Shown piece after piece: positions 40,298-51,600 of a stretch of DNA of 64,000 nt. The DNA comes from Clostridium sp. (GTDB taxonomy: Bacteria; Bacillota; Clostridia; Lachnospirales; Lachnospiraceae). The stretch lies in assembly GCA_023664775.1 (NCBI GenBank), contig JAMPEW010000007.1:1-64000 (forward strand), read 5' to 3'. Below the pieces are notes generated by a model that saw nothing but the letters and a program-made list of their open reading frames with translations, was not told where the DNA came from and searched no databases. Every line of letters starts with the position of its first letter. Positions within the stretch are counted from its first letter, which is position 1. The translations under genes were made by a program, and so were the position numbers.

Positions 40298-41656
40298 ATG
40301 GCAGAAGTAAACTTTAGGGAAATTATAGATGAGTATGTACGGTTTTGTAATGAATCGGGTAAAATAGATTTGAATTTATACGAGGAATACAATGTAAAAC
40401 GTGGACTTCGCGATTCTAACGGACGAGGCGTTCTTACGGGACTCACAGAAGTTTCTGACGTCGTTGCATTTCGGGTTGACGAGGGCGAAAGAATACCGAT
40501 ACCTGGCGAGCTGTATTTTCAAGGCTACGAGGTAAAAAAGCTTGTTGCGGGTCAAAGGCACAGTCTTTATGGCTTCGAGGAGGCTACATACCTGTTGCTG
40601 TTCGGAGAGCTTCCGACAAAACCACAGCTTGACAGCTTTGTGGAGGTGCTTGGGAACCTGAGGCAGCTTCCTGATTCCTTTAACAGGGACGTAATTATGA
40701 AGGCGCCCAGCAATGACATGATGAACGTGCTGCAAAAGTGCGTTCTGACCCTTTACTCTTATGATGACAACCCAAATGACCTAAGCATAAAAAATGTATT
40801 GAAGCAGTGCTTAAGGCTGATTGCACAATTTCCGGTTATGGCAGCATACGGATATCAGGCATACAGACATTACTATTTGGATAAGAGCCTTGTCATTCAC
40901 AGACCAAAGAAGGAGCTTTCCACGGCTGAAAATATATTGCGCCTGCTTCGGACAGACGGAAAGTATACGGAGCTTGAGGCGAAGGTTTTGGATGTATGCC
41001 TTATCATACATGCAGAGCATGGAGGCGGTAACAACTCAACCTTTACGACCCATGTGCTTTCGTCCACAGGTACAGATACATACTCTGCTGTAGCAGCATC
41101 CCTTGGCTCATTGAAGGGACCAAGACACGGCGGGGCAAACCTGAAGGTGCAGCAGATGTTTGATGACCTAAAGAGCAACATAAAGGATTGGGAAAATGAG
41201 GACGAGATAAGCGATTATCTTCAGGGACTTCTCGATAAAAAGGGCTTTGACAAATCGGGCTTGATATATGGAATGGGTCATGCGGTATACAGCGAGTCGG
41301 ACCCGAGGGCTGTTATTCTGAAGGAATATGCAAAGAAGCTTTCCGAGGAAAAAGGACTTACGGAGGAATTTGCCCTTTATGACAGGGTGGAAACCATTGC
41401 GGCAAAGCTTATCGCACAGCACAGGAAAACCTTTAAGACCGTAAGCGCCAATGTGGATTTTTACAGCGGCTTTGTATATACAATGTTAAAGCTGCCGACG
41501 GAAATATTTACGCCGATATTTGCCATATCACGTATTTCGGGCTGGTCGGCGCACCGTATCGAGGAGCTTGTAAACAATGGAAAAATCATTCGTCCTGCAT
41601 ATAAGTTTGTGGGACGGCATAAGGAATATATCCCGATAGAGGAAAGAAACTGGTAA
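40298..41656 (+). CDS. Citrate synthase
   Basis: Condenses oxaloacetate with acetyl-CoA to citrate, probably for glutamate synthesis in an anaerobe with a partial TCA cycle. The 452-aa protein has the catalytic histidines in LIIHAEHGGGNNSTF and GMGHAVYSESDPRA, the GPRHGGAN loop, and the Asp region SANVDFYSGFVY. Length and order fit the Clostridia-type enzyme with a longer N-terminus (FREIIDEYVRFCNESGKIDL). AAGGAG precedes the ATG. The neighbours (kinase, methyltransferase) are not in the same pathway. Confidence 0.95.
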   Translation: MAEVNFREIIDEYVRFCNESGKIDLNLYEEYNVKRGLRDSNGRGVLTGLTEVSDVVAFRVDEGERIPIPGELYFQGYEVKKLVAGQRHSLYGFEEATYLLLFGELPTKPQLDSFVEVLGNLRQLPDSFNRDVIMKAPSNDMMNVLQKCVLTLYSYDDNPNDLSIKNVLKQCLRLIAQFPVMAAYGYQAYRHYYLDKSLVIHRPKKELSTAENILRLLRTDGKYTELEAKVLDVCLIIHAEHGGGNNSTFTTHVLSSTGTDTYSAVAASLGSLKGPRHGGANLKVQQMFDDLKSNIKDWENEDEISDYLQGLLDKKGFDKSGLIYGMGHAVYSESDPRAVILKEYAKKLSEEKGLTEEFALYDRVETIAAKLIAQHRKTFKTVSANVDFYSGFVYTMLKLPTEIFTPIFAISRISGWSAHRIEELVNNGKIIRPAYKFVGRHKEYIPIEERNW

Positions 41657-41702
41657 TATATCAGGCTTTCCGTGAAAAAGTGAAATGGTAGGGTAAAACA
41701 AT

Positions 41703-42566
41703 ATGTGGATTGCAGAACAATGGAAGGACTATGAGGTAATAGACTGCTCGGCGGGAGAAAAGCTGGAACGCTGGGGCGAGTATCTGCTTATAAGACCTGA
41801 CCCACAGGTAATATGGGACACACCAAGGGAAAATGCTTTGTGGCAAAAGGCAAATGCCCATTATCACAGAAGTAAAAGCGGCGGAGGAAGCTGGGAATTT
41901 AAAGACCTTCCTAAGCAGTGGCAGATTGGATATAAAGGGCTTAGGTTTAATCTTAAGCCCTTTGCTTTTAAGCATACAGGACTTTTTCCTGAGCAGGCGG
42001 TAAACTGGGATTGGTTCGGGGAAAAAATAAGAACGGCAGGACGTGACGTAAAGGTTTTAAATCTTTTTGCCTACACAGGAGGAGCGACACTTGCCGCAGC
42101 ACAGGCAGGCGCAAGCGTGACCCATGTTGACGCCTCAAAGGGAATGGTTACATGGGCAAGGGAAAATGCAGTGTCGTCAGGACTTGGGGATGCCCCGATC
42201 AGATGGCTTGTGGATGACTGCGTAAAATTTGTGCAGCGCGAAATAAGACGGGGAAACAAATATGATGCGGTAATCATGGACCCGCCCTCATACGGCAGGG
42301 GACCAAAGGGAGAAACGTGGAAGCTGGAGGAAAACATTTATGAATTTATCAAGCTTTGCAGCGGGCTTCTTTGCGATAAACCGTTGTTCTTTCTCGTCAA
42401 TTCCTATACGACAGGACTGTCTCCCTCTGTTCTTACCTATATGATTTCGGAAACGGTAGGAAAAAAATACAAGGGGGAAACAAAATCGCAGGAGATAGGG
42501 CTTCCCGTTACGGACACGGGGCTGATGCTTCCCTGTGGCGCATCGGGAAGATGGTGTGAAATGTAA
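41703..42566 (+). CDS. Class I SAM-dependent methyltransferase, RlmI/RlmK-like
   Basis: A 287-aa methyltransferase. The SAM site is LNLFAYTGGATLAAAQAGA with VDASKGMVTWARENA, and the catalytic-side motif is MDPPSYGRGPKG. This combination matches the C-terminal domain of 23S rRNA m5C/m7G methyltransferases such as RlmI and RlmK; the PUA-like N-terminus of full RlmI is shorter or absent. An rRNA target is likely. It lies 46 bp after citrate synthase and 24 bp before the cardiolipin synthase gene on the same strand. Confidence 0.88.
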   Translation: MWIAEQWKDYEVIDCSAGEKLERWGEYLLIRPDPQVIWDTPRENALWQKANAHYHRSKSGGGSWEFKDLPKQWQIGYKGLRFNLKPFAFKHTGLFPEQAVNWDWFGEKIRTAGRDVKVLNLFAYTGGATLAAAQAGASVTHVDASKGMVTWARENAVSSGLGDAPIRWLVDDCVKFVQREIRRGNKYDAVIMDPPSYGRGPKGETWKLEENIYEFIKLCSGLLCDKPLFFLVNSYTTGLSPSVLTYMISETVGKKYKGETKSQEIGLPVTDTGLMLPCGASGRWCEM

Positions 42567-42590
42567 AGCGTTTTAAACAAGAGGTGGCAT

Positions 42591-44186
42591 ATGGAAGAAA
42601 AACAGCAGGAAAGAAAGAAAAGAACCAGCAAAAAGGGCAAAATCGGAACGTCAAACAGACGGGGACGGGTATTTGTTGCAAAAATGGCTATCGTCGTAAC
42701 GCTTGTTGTGTCACAAATTATTCTTTCCATATGGGTGTACAGTGCACTGGAGCAATATATCGTCTATTGGCGTACGGGAGCACTGCTGCTTAGTATCGTT
42801 GTTGTGCTTTATATTGTAAATAAACAGGATAACCCCGCATATAAGCTTGCTTGGATTGTGCTTGTCCTCTCTGCGCCGCTGATAGGGGGCACGCTGTATG
42901 TAATGCTTGCAGGAAATAGGACGCGTAAAAAATTTATCAGCGAGGCACTGAAAAATCATACGGCAACCTTTGAGTATCTGCCTAACGACAAGGAGATACT
43001 TGAGGAGGTAAAGGAGGTAAGCAAAAGTGCAGGCGTGCAGTCGGAATATATATCAAAGGCTGCTGGATATTCCATATACAAAAATACAAGCGTAAAATAC
43101 TTTCCGCTGGGGGAGGAGAACTATGCATGTCTCCTTGAGGAGCTGAATAAGGCAAAGCATTTTATATTCATGGAATACTTTATTATCAAACAGGGAGAAA
43201 TGTGGGAAACCATACTTGAGGTGCTTCATAAAAAAGCCTCTGAGGGCGTTGATGTCAGGCTCATATATGATGACTTCGGGTGTGCCATGTGGCTGCCCTC
43301 ACGGTTCATTGCCGACATGAAAAGGCTTGGCATAAAGGCGGCTCCCTTTAATCCTGTAACGGCTGCCTTATCGTTAAGGCAGAATAACCGGGACCACAGA
43401 AAAATAACCGTTATTGATGGAAATACAGGCTTTACGGGCGGCATTAACCTTGCAGATGAATACATCAATAAGATAAACCGTTTTGGACATTGGAAGGATA
43501 CCGGCATTATGCTCAAGGGGGAGGCAGTGTGGAACCTGACCGTCATGTTTCTTCAGACATGGAAAATGCTGACTGGCGAGAAGGAGGACTACCACGCATA
43601 TGAGCCGTCAAAATTTGAACACGAGCCTGTAAGCTCTGACGGTTACATCCAGCCTTATGCGGACACGCCTGTTGATGATGAGATTGTAGGGGAAAATATA
43701 TACCTAAATATGATAAATAAGGCGAAACGGTACGTTTATATCACAACGCCGTATCTCATAATAGACAATGAAATGTTTACGGCGCTTACCCTTGCGGCAA
43801 AAAGCGGGATAGATGTACGGATTATTACACCGGGCATACCTGATAAAAAAGCTGTATATATGGTAACGCAGTCCTACTATTATCATCTGATAAAGGCAGG
43901 CGTGAAAATCTACCAATATACACCGGGCTTTATCCATGCAAAAACCTTTGTTGTTGATGATAGGATAGCAACGGTTGGAACGATAAATATGGATTTCAGG
44001 AGCCTGTATCTTCACTTCGAATGTGGTGTGTGGATGTTTGATGCAAGCGTGATAAACGACATAAAGGAGGATTACGTAAGCACCCTTGAAAAATGTGACG
44101 AGGTAACCCTTGAGGAGATTGAGCAGACAGGCGTTGTAAAACGGTTTTTCCAAAGCATTTTAAGGTTGATTTCGCCGCTGCTTTAA
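42591..44186 (+). CDS. cls: Cardiolipin synthase
   Basis: A 531-aa inner-membrane phospholipase D family enzyme that joins two phosphatidylglycerols into cardiolipin. A basic N-terminus is followed by TM helices (about 25-45, 52-70 and 76-100). The two HKD motifs are HRKITVIDGNTGFTGGIN and HAKTFVVDDRIATVGTIN, each followed by a membrane-near segment (DFRSLYLHFECGVW). This is the standard layout of bacterial ClsA-type enzymes. GAGGTGG lies before the ATG. It is probably co-transcribed with the methyltransferase. Confidence 0.93.
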   Translation: MEEKQQERKKRTSKKGKIGTSNRRGRVFVAKMAIVVTLVVSQIILSIWVYSALEQYIVYWRTGALLLSIVVVLYIVNKQDNPAYKLAWIVLVLSAPLIGGTLYVMLAGNRTRKKFISEALKNHTATFEYLPNDKEILEEVKEVSKSAGVQSEYISKAAGYSIYKNTSVKYFPLGEENYACLLEELNKAKHFIFMEYFIIKQGEMWETILEVLHKKASEGVDVRLIYDDFGCAMWLPSRFIADMKRLGIKAAPFNPVTAALSLRQNNRDHRKITVIDGNTGFTGGINLADEYINKINRFGHWKDTGIMLKGEAVWNLTVMFLQTWKMLTGEKEDYHAYEPSKFEHEPVSSDGYIQPYADTPVDDEIVGENIYLNMINKAKRYVYITTPYLIIDNEMFTALTLAAKSGIDVRIITPGIPDKKAVYMVTQSYYYHLIKAGVKIYQYTPGFIHAKTFVVDDRIATVGTINMDFRSLYLHFECGVWMFDASVINDIKEDYVSTLEKCDEVTLEEIEQTGVVKRFFQSILRLISPLL

Positions 44187-44244
44187 TGAATGAAATTGAA
44201 AAATTTACCATAGCTTTAAATTGGCTTTAAATTAACAAATTGCC

Positions 44245-44273
44245 TTGATTTATTTTACGCAGTATTGTAAAAT
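44245..44273 (+). promoter_or_regulatory. Promoter before the DUF6709-like gene
   Basis: TTGATT, 17-bp spacer, TAAAAT, about 115 bp before the start codon. Confidence 0.5.
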
Positions 44274-44392
44274 TTAATGTAAAGTGGGTGGATTTTCTTT
44301 TTGCGCATTGAAAATACAGTTTTTGTATGAAAATCAAAGGATTTATGCACCTAAAACGGATAAAAATATTAATCAATGGGGGATGTTGAGAA

Positions 44393-45289
44393 ATGAAAAA
44401 AACAAAAGAAAAAACAAAGGGCGGATATGTTGCGCAATCCGTAGCTTCTTTGATTGCAGCAATCTTAATCGCATTGCTTTTATTTGCGGCATTTTCTGAT
44501 GACATAAGCTATCTGTTTGGAAAAGCCGAAAGCATGAATGAGCTGCTTGCGGAAGGCGAAGAACTAAAGGGAGAATACGTATCTGTAGGTGTGGATGCAG
44601 TTGTTGACTGGTATGCAGAGACAACCTACAAGATAAACGGAATTATACCTGCTGGCTCAAAATGGCACTGCTTAGTATGGCTGGATGATGAGTCCTTTAT
44701 ATCCCTTACGGTTAAGGGAAAGAAAAATAAGGACCTTATAAACAACCTGATAAGCGGTACGGAAAAATATTTGAATGGAGAAACGAATGTGCTGCCCTCG
44801 CCTGTTGTGTTTGAGGGTAAGATAATTTCCATCGGAAGCGAGGTAGACGAGTATTTTTATGATGCCATAAGATATTATGGAATTACAGGTATGGAGGTGC
44901 ATTACCTGACGATAGACACTACATACTCGAAAACGTCAATCATACTATATGGCATTATATTCCTTGCCATTATCGGAGTGTTTATCGGAACATTCATAGG
45001 CGGCATAAAGGGTGTCAAGAGATTAAAGGCTGCGGAAGGTCTTGTAGCGTCATCTCCACAGGGCTACAATCCACAGGGCTTCGGAGAAAATCAGACCTAT
45101 AATAATGCACAGACTGGCAGTACATACGATAATACACAGAATACATATGGCAATATGCAGGATAATACGCAAACCTACAATACATATGGAAATGTACAGG
45201 ATAATACACAGACCTACAATGCATATGGAAACGCACAGGATAACACACAGGCTTACAATACATATGACAATACACAGGATAATACGTAG
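44393..45289 (+). CDS. Two-TM membrane protein with repetitive tail, truncated by a stop in the repeats
   Basis: A 298-aa protein with TM helices at about 13-33 (VASLIAAILIALLLFAAF) and 185-207 (IILYGIIFLAIIGVFIGTFI) and a roughly 150-residue domain between them. I think it belongs to the DUF6709 type but am not sure. The C-terminal 70 residues are 13-aa repeats, TYGNVQDNTQTYN and variants. The frame stops at TAG (45287-45289), where the repeat consensus has CAG. The repeat DNA continues for 230 bp beyond it, ending with codons for TYNTYSNKENEM and a stop at 45519 in another frame. The ancestral protein was therefore longer. The function is unknown. Confidence 0.8.
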   Translation: MKKTKEKTKGGYVAQSVASLIAAILIALLLFAAFSDDISYLFGKAESMNELLAEGEELKGEYVSVGVDAVVDWYAETTYKINGIIPAGSKWHCLVWLDDESFISLTVKGKKNKDLINNLISGTEKYLNGETNVLPSPVVFEGKIISIGSEVDEYFYDAIRYYGITGMEVHYLTIDTTYSKTSIILYGIIFLAIIGVFIGTFIGGIKGVKRLKAAEGLVASSPQGYNPQGFGENQTYNNAQTGSTYDNTQNTYGNMQDNTQTYNTYGNVQDNTQTYNAYGNAQDNTQAYNTYDNTQDNT

Positions 45290-45519
45290 GTCTGCAATAT
45301 ATATGGCATATGCAGGATAACGCATAGACCTATAACATATATGGCATACGCAGGATAACACACAGGCTTACAATACATATGACAATACGCAGGATAACGC
45401 GTAGACCTATAACATATATGGCATATGCAGGATAACGCATAGACCTATAACATATATGGCATATGCAGGATAATGCGTAGACCTATAATACATATAGCAA
45501 TAAAGAGAATGAAATGTAA
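45143..45519 (+). repeat. 39/38-bp minisatellite crossing a premature stop
   Basis: In-frame 39-bp units (45143-45289) encode TYGN-QDNTQTYN. After the TAG, GCAGGATA recurs at 45312, 45350, 45389, 45427 and 45465, spacings of mostly 38 bp, so each unit shifts the frame by one base. The last unit regains sense (TYNTYSNKENEM, stop 45517-45519). Confidence 0.85.
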
Positions 45520-45626
45520 GATAAATACGATAAAATATTTCAAAAGAATATAAAAATATATAGAAATTTACGCAATAAATTTTAAAAAATAAAAAGTAGA
45601 TATAAAAAACATAGAAGGGAGAATGT

Positions 45627-48600
45627 GTGAAGATGAAGGATTTTGTGAAGAAGAATAGTTTTACAAAAAGAATGGTTGCGCTTATGCTTGTATTACTTAT
45701 GCTTGTTACGCTTATTCCTTCGGATTTAAGCTTAAAGGCAGAGGGGGAAGGCAGCGGCAATACCTTGTTTGACGGAACGAGTATCATTATGTCCAGCATG
45801 ACATTTGATGCTACCTATCAGGATGAAAATGGGCAGAAGCAAGTCGTTACCGTAGTGCAGGGCGACATGACGGAGCTTCCTGCAAATGCAACGATTAGTC
45901 TTAGGATGAATTTTCTGTTGCAGGACGGAACCCTTGTACAGTCAGGTAAGGACTATGTTTATAATGTGCCGAAGGGAATCAGGGTTGACAGAAGCGAGAC
46001 CCTTCCGCTTACAATGGATGGCGAGGATGACCCAATCGGTGATGTTGTTATATCAAAGGACGGTACGCTGACCTTCCATTTTGATACAAACGTGATAGGC
46101 AGCAGTCAGGGCGTTCATTTTTTTGTAGGCTTTGGCGGTGGTTTAAGCGATACGCTTTCCGAAAAGGATTCGGAATTACAGATACAATTCCCAACAGGGG
46201 GGGCTTCCTTTGATTTTGATATAAAATCTCTTGGAGATACGACACCTGAACGGGAGGAGGAAGGACCGAATGCTGTCATAAATAAATCGGGAAATTTTGT
46301 GACAGGAGAGGACGGCAAGAAGTATGTGGAGTGGACCGTTTCCCTCAGAAACAAAAATGGGGATGTCATAGAGGGAGACATTATTGATAACCTGCCTTCC
46401 GGACTTACTTACGCAGGAGAGGTAACTGTAAATGGGAAAGCCTATCCGAGTATATCGGGCAATAGCTATAATTATCAGTATAATGAGAACCATGGCGTTC
46501 CGGAGATGAATGTTACTACATCAAATGACGCAAAATCTGTAACAATTCACGTGAAAAACTGTAAACCTGATTGGGACACAAAGGTTACATTCTTGACCGT
46601 CATGGATGAAAATCAGGTATATGGGGGCGAAATTAACAATAATACCAGTCAGGATATTTCCAACACCGCAACCTTTAATCCGAGTGATGGGAAAGAGGGC
46701 GTAAGCAGCACTACGACGATTAATAAAAAACCGAACATGCTGAGTAAGGCAAAGGGTGCTGTAGATTCTGACGGCAACGTTGAGTGGACCATAACGGTAA
46801 ATGCGGACAAGATGGATATAAGCGGCGCGACGATTGCGGACACATGGGAGAACGGAACCCTTGTGGGAGATTCTGTCAGTGTGCAAAAATCTGACGGCAC
46901 AGTGCTTGGTACAATAAACGTAGCCCAAGACGCTGCTGGATTTTCATATACTGTACCTGCTGATTGCACTGATACCCTTACCATAAAATACAAGACACAT
47001 ATAACTCAGATGGAGAGTGAAAGTGAGAATACGGTAACCTTGAAAAAGGACGGAGTCTATAAGCTTGAAAGCTCTGCCAGCGTGCCGGGTGCTTATTTGA
47101 TAAAAAAAGATGGATTGGGCTATGATCCTATCTCACAGACGGTATCATGGCGTATTACTGTAAATGAGAGCGCAAGACCACTGAAAAATGTTGTGGTTGA
47201 GGATATTTTCCCTGGAGATGTGATGGATAAGACTACGGTTACTGTAAATGCCACATCTTCCATTGGGACTTGGAGCGTAACTGACGCAGGAACAAATCCT
47301 AAGAGTTATAATAATCCACAAAACATTACGTTTACTTTGGGGGATATTAATGATACGGTTTACATAACTATTACCATGAAGGTGAGTGACAGTGTAACGA
47401 AAGGACAATCGGTTTACTTTCAGAATTATACAAAGCTTACCTCATCTACACTGACAAATCCTGTAGATGATGATGCAGGAATTTGGGCGACCATTGAGGA
47501 CGTAAGGCTTGCTCAAAAATGGGGACAAAAAACAACCAATAAGGAAGGCTATCTTACATGGATTATAGAGGTTAAGGGACAAAAGCAAAGACCGGAGAGC
47601 TATACGATCAAGGATTATCTTCCTGACAACATGGAGTATGTGCAGGGAAGCTTCCGTCTGCAAAGTCAGTATTATGACGGTAATCCAAGCTATAAGCCAC
47701 AGGTAAGCGTAATTACAACCGGTCAGGACGGACAGAAGATTGACGAGCCGTACATAGCGTATACCTTTGACCCTGTGGAGGACGCCCGCTTCTTAAATAC
47801 GGTCGGAAACGGCGGCTCTTTTTGGATTGCATATGAGACAAGGGCAAAAGACTACAATGCCTCAATAAATAACACTACATATGAAAACAAAGTGGACGTA
47901 ACGGCGAATTTTCCTAACAATGTAACTGTAACACAAACCGAAACTGCATCCGTAACTGCGACCCTTGGCGGTATTCTCGGCAAGGACTATGCCTATAAAA
48001 ATGGAACAAACGAGGTTACATGGATTGTTAAGATAAATGAAGCAAAAACGGATATGAGCCAAATCAAAAATCCTACCATAAAGGATCAGCTTGAGGACTA
48101 CCTTGAATATAAGGCAGGCTCAGGAAAGCTTTATTTGGTAAATGCTGACGGTACAAAAACGGCAGTGCCTGATACCAATTATCAGGTTGCTGTTGTCAAT
48201 AATCTTGTAACTGTAATGCTTCCAAACATTGCCACAAACTATTATGAATTTGAGTTTACCACAAGGTTTACCAAGGGTGTTGGCGAGATGTCCAAAATCA
48301 AGGTAAACAATAAGGTTGACCTTGTGGGAGACGGCATGATAGCCCAAAAGCAGACCTCTGACGTAACAAACATTAGTTTTAGCTCTGCTGTAGCGGGTGC
48401 GTCCGTAAAGCGTCAGATACGTGTAAAAAAGGTGGATGCGTCCTCTGGCAAAGCATTAGAGGGAGCAACCTTTGAGCTTTATCTTCCGGGCATAACTCCG
48501 GAAAGGGATGTAATGATAGGCAAAGCCGTTACAGGCAAGGATGGATATGCTGTATTTGAGGAAACGGATTCGCTGATAGGAAAAACCATAAAGCTCAAGG

Positions 48601-51600
48601 AGACGGAAACGCCGCCCGGCTATGATTATTTGGCAACGACAACCAATACAGGAGATACAACCTCTGCGGAAGGCGTAACGACAATTACAAACTTTACTGA
48701 GGCAAATATACGTGCTGATGCAAAGGGACAGTATTACGAAATCATTATAAAGAATCAAAATGAAAATGATGTTACAACGGCTGATATTAAGCTGAAAAAG
48801 GTAGATGCTGCGAAAACTACAACTGTACTTCCAAATGCAGTGTATGGACTTTACACGGACGAGGCTTGCACTACCATGAAAGGCGTAGCAAAGGCTACGG
48901 ACACTACAGGCTATGTTACCTTTGGAAATATTCCTGAGGGAACGTATTGGTTAAAAGAGATTACGCCGCCTGACGGCTATAAGCTTTCTGAACAGAAGGT
49001 AGCGGTTGTAGTCGCTGTTGATAACACTGTAACACCTTCAACCGTAACAGTAACATATGACGGCAATGTGGCTAGTGAGGTTCAGGTTACTGACACGAAA
49101 GCGACAGGAACGCTTACCATAACCAAGATAGAATCAGGCAGCAAAAACAGGGAAACGATTGCAGGCGTTACGTTTGAAATCTACAAGGATGAGGCATGTA
49201 CTCTTAAAGTGGCTTCTGAGACAACAAATGGAGAGGGTGTTGCCAAATTTACGAACCTTGAGCTTGGAAAAACCTACTGGTATAAGGAGAAAGACGCTCC
49301 GGATAAATATGTGCTTGATGAATCTGTAAAGAGTATTCAGGTAGGTACGGGAACTGAGACTACCGATCAGGTCAAAAAAATAGATGTATACAACAGCCTC
49401 AAGCTTGGAACTATTGTCATCACAAAGCAGGACGATAGTGTCCCTGCAAGAAGACTTGCGGGTGTTCAGTTTACGCTGTACAACTCTGATGCTGATGGTA
49501 ATGCGACTACTCCTTACCAAATTGCCGATGCTGCTGGCAATATGATGAATTATGTTGTTACCACTGATGCAAATGGTAAGGCAACCTTTGAGGATGTTCC
49601 ATTTGGCAGCTATGTTGTTAAGGAAACGCAAGGAAAGACAAACTATACTGTGGCTGACGATACGCCAATTGTCATAAACAAAACAGAAGATACGGAATTG
49701 ACAATTATTAATAAGGCGGAACGGTTTTCTGTTAAAATTACTAAAACAGCTAGTGATGATTTGGCCAAGAAGCTTCAGGGTGCAGAGTTTACCTTATACA
49801 ATGATAAAGGCGTTGCTGTAAGAACTGGCACTACGAATAGTGTAGGCGTACTAGAATTTGCAGATATTCCACTTAGGGAGTATACAGGAGACTATATACT
49901 AAAGGAGACAAAGACACCTGATGGTTACATTACGGCACCTGATAAAACAATAACATATACAGAAATAACGGGTGCTGCAAGGGATGATAAAACTGGCGCA
50001 CATAAGCTTGAATATTCTATTATTGATGAAAAACAGGCAGGCAAGGTGCTTCTTCGTAAGGTTGATGCAGATGATACATCAATAGGTCTTGCCGATGCCG
50101 AATATGTCCTTATGGATGAGGACGGCAATATTGTACAGACGACATACTCCATGACGGCAGCGAAGGCAACGGCATCAGGTGTTACAGGTGCGCAGGAGGG
50201 CTCTATATACTTTAAGGATATTAAGTTTGGAACCTACTATATCGTTGAGACGAAAGCACCTGTATTTGATGACAAGGTATATATACGTGACGAGAAAAAG
50301 TACAAGGTTGTTATCAAATCAAATGATGAAACGGTAACAGAAGTTACGTATGTGGATGAAAACGGCGTTACACAGACAAATAATACAGGCTATTTCACAA
50401 ATGTGATACAGCCGGATACGCTTCCTATTGTAAGCTTTAAGCTGAAAAAGGTGGATAGTGCTGACCCTGCAAATCCAATACATGGCGCTGTATTTAAGCT
50501 GTATAAATATGATCCGAATAAACACACGGACTTTGTCGACACAGGCATTACGGGAGTCAGTGGTACAGATGGAATGGTTTATTTCAGACGTATCTCCGTG
50601 GAGGGCGATTCTATTGATACAACTTATAGAATTGTGGAAACGGAAACACTCTTTGGATATAAAAAGAGTGACATAAAGTATACAATTACAAAGACGATGT
50701 TTATTCAAAATAATACTTGCTATGTAGATGTTGAGTCTGATAATCCTGATGAGAATGTTGCGACAAGGAAGGATGAAGATATTTATTATCTTCCTACGGC
50801 GAATGCGTCAGGACATCTTGACGGCACTGCAAACATCAGCAAAACAAGCGGTCTTACCGTTGTAAACGAAAAGCTTTATGGAAGCATACAGCTTACAAAG
50901 CAGGGCGCTACGTCAAATGTTAAGCTTGCAGGTGCTACGTTTTATTTATATGATATTGAAAGAAAACAACCTCTAAAGGTAGAGGGCAGTGAACGTAGTG
51001 CGACCACTAATGCACAGGGCATAGCACTGTTTGAAAATTTGCCGTTTGGCACCTATTACATAAAGGAAAGAATACCTGTCCCTGCCGGCTACTTATTAAA
51101 TAATGAGATTATACGTGTTGAGGTAAATCAGGAGTCTGCAAAGGGCGCAATTCCTGTTACTGTTTCGGACGAAAGAATTGACCTTTATATTAGCAAGCAG
51201 GAGCTGGGCTTTGGCGCAGAGGTTCCGGGTGCGACAATTGTTCTCAGAGAGGACAATGGATTAGGAACAGGAAAGGTGATTGACCAGTGGGTATCAGGCA
51301 CGGATGCGCACCATATCGCTTATGGCAAGTTAAAGATTGACACAAGATATATCTTGGAGGAAACTGCTGCACCTTCCGGCTATGGATATACAAAAACATT
51401 TAGTTTTTCAATAGATTCCAATGGGAAAATACAGGAGTTTGCTAATGAAGAAATATACCATAAAGTACTGGGTAACAATGCCATTATCCTTTATGATGAT
51501 GCAGTTGCTTTAACTGTTACAAAGGTGGAGGAAGGCACAAGTAATCCTATATCCGGTGCAAGACTTGCAATCTATGATGCGGCAGGCAACGAGGTGTACA

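Noticed and set aside
45015..45361. Minus-strand Tyr/Cys/Ile-rich frames opposite the 39-bp repeats
   Set aside because: Repeat artefacts with no start signals.
45143..45519. CRISPR array
   Set aside because: The 38-39 bp units are directly joined and degenerate, with no unique spacers and no cas genes.
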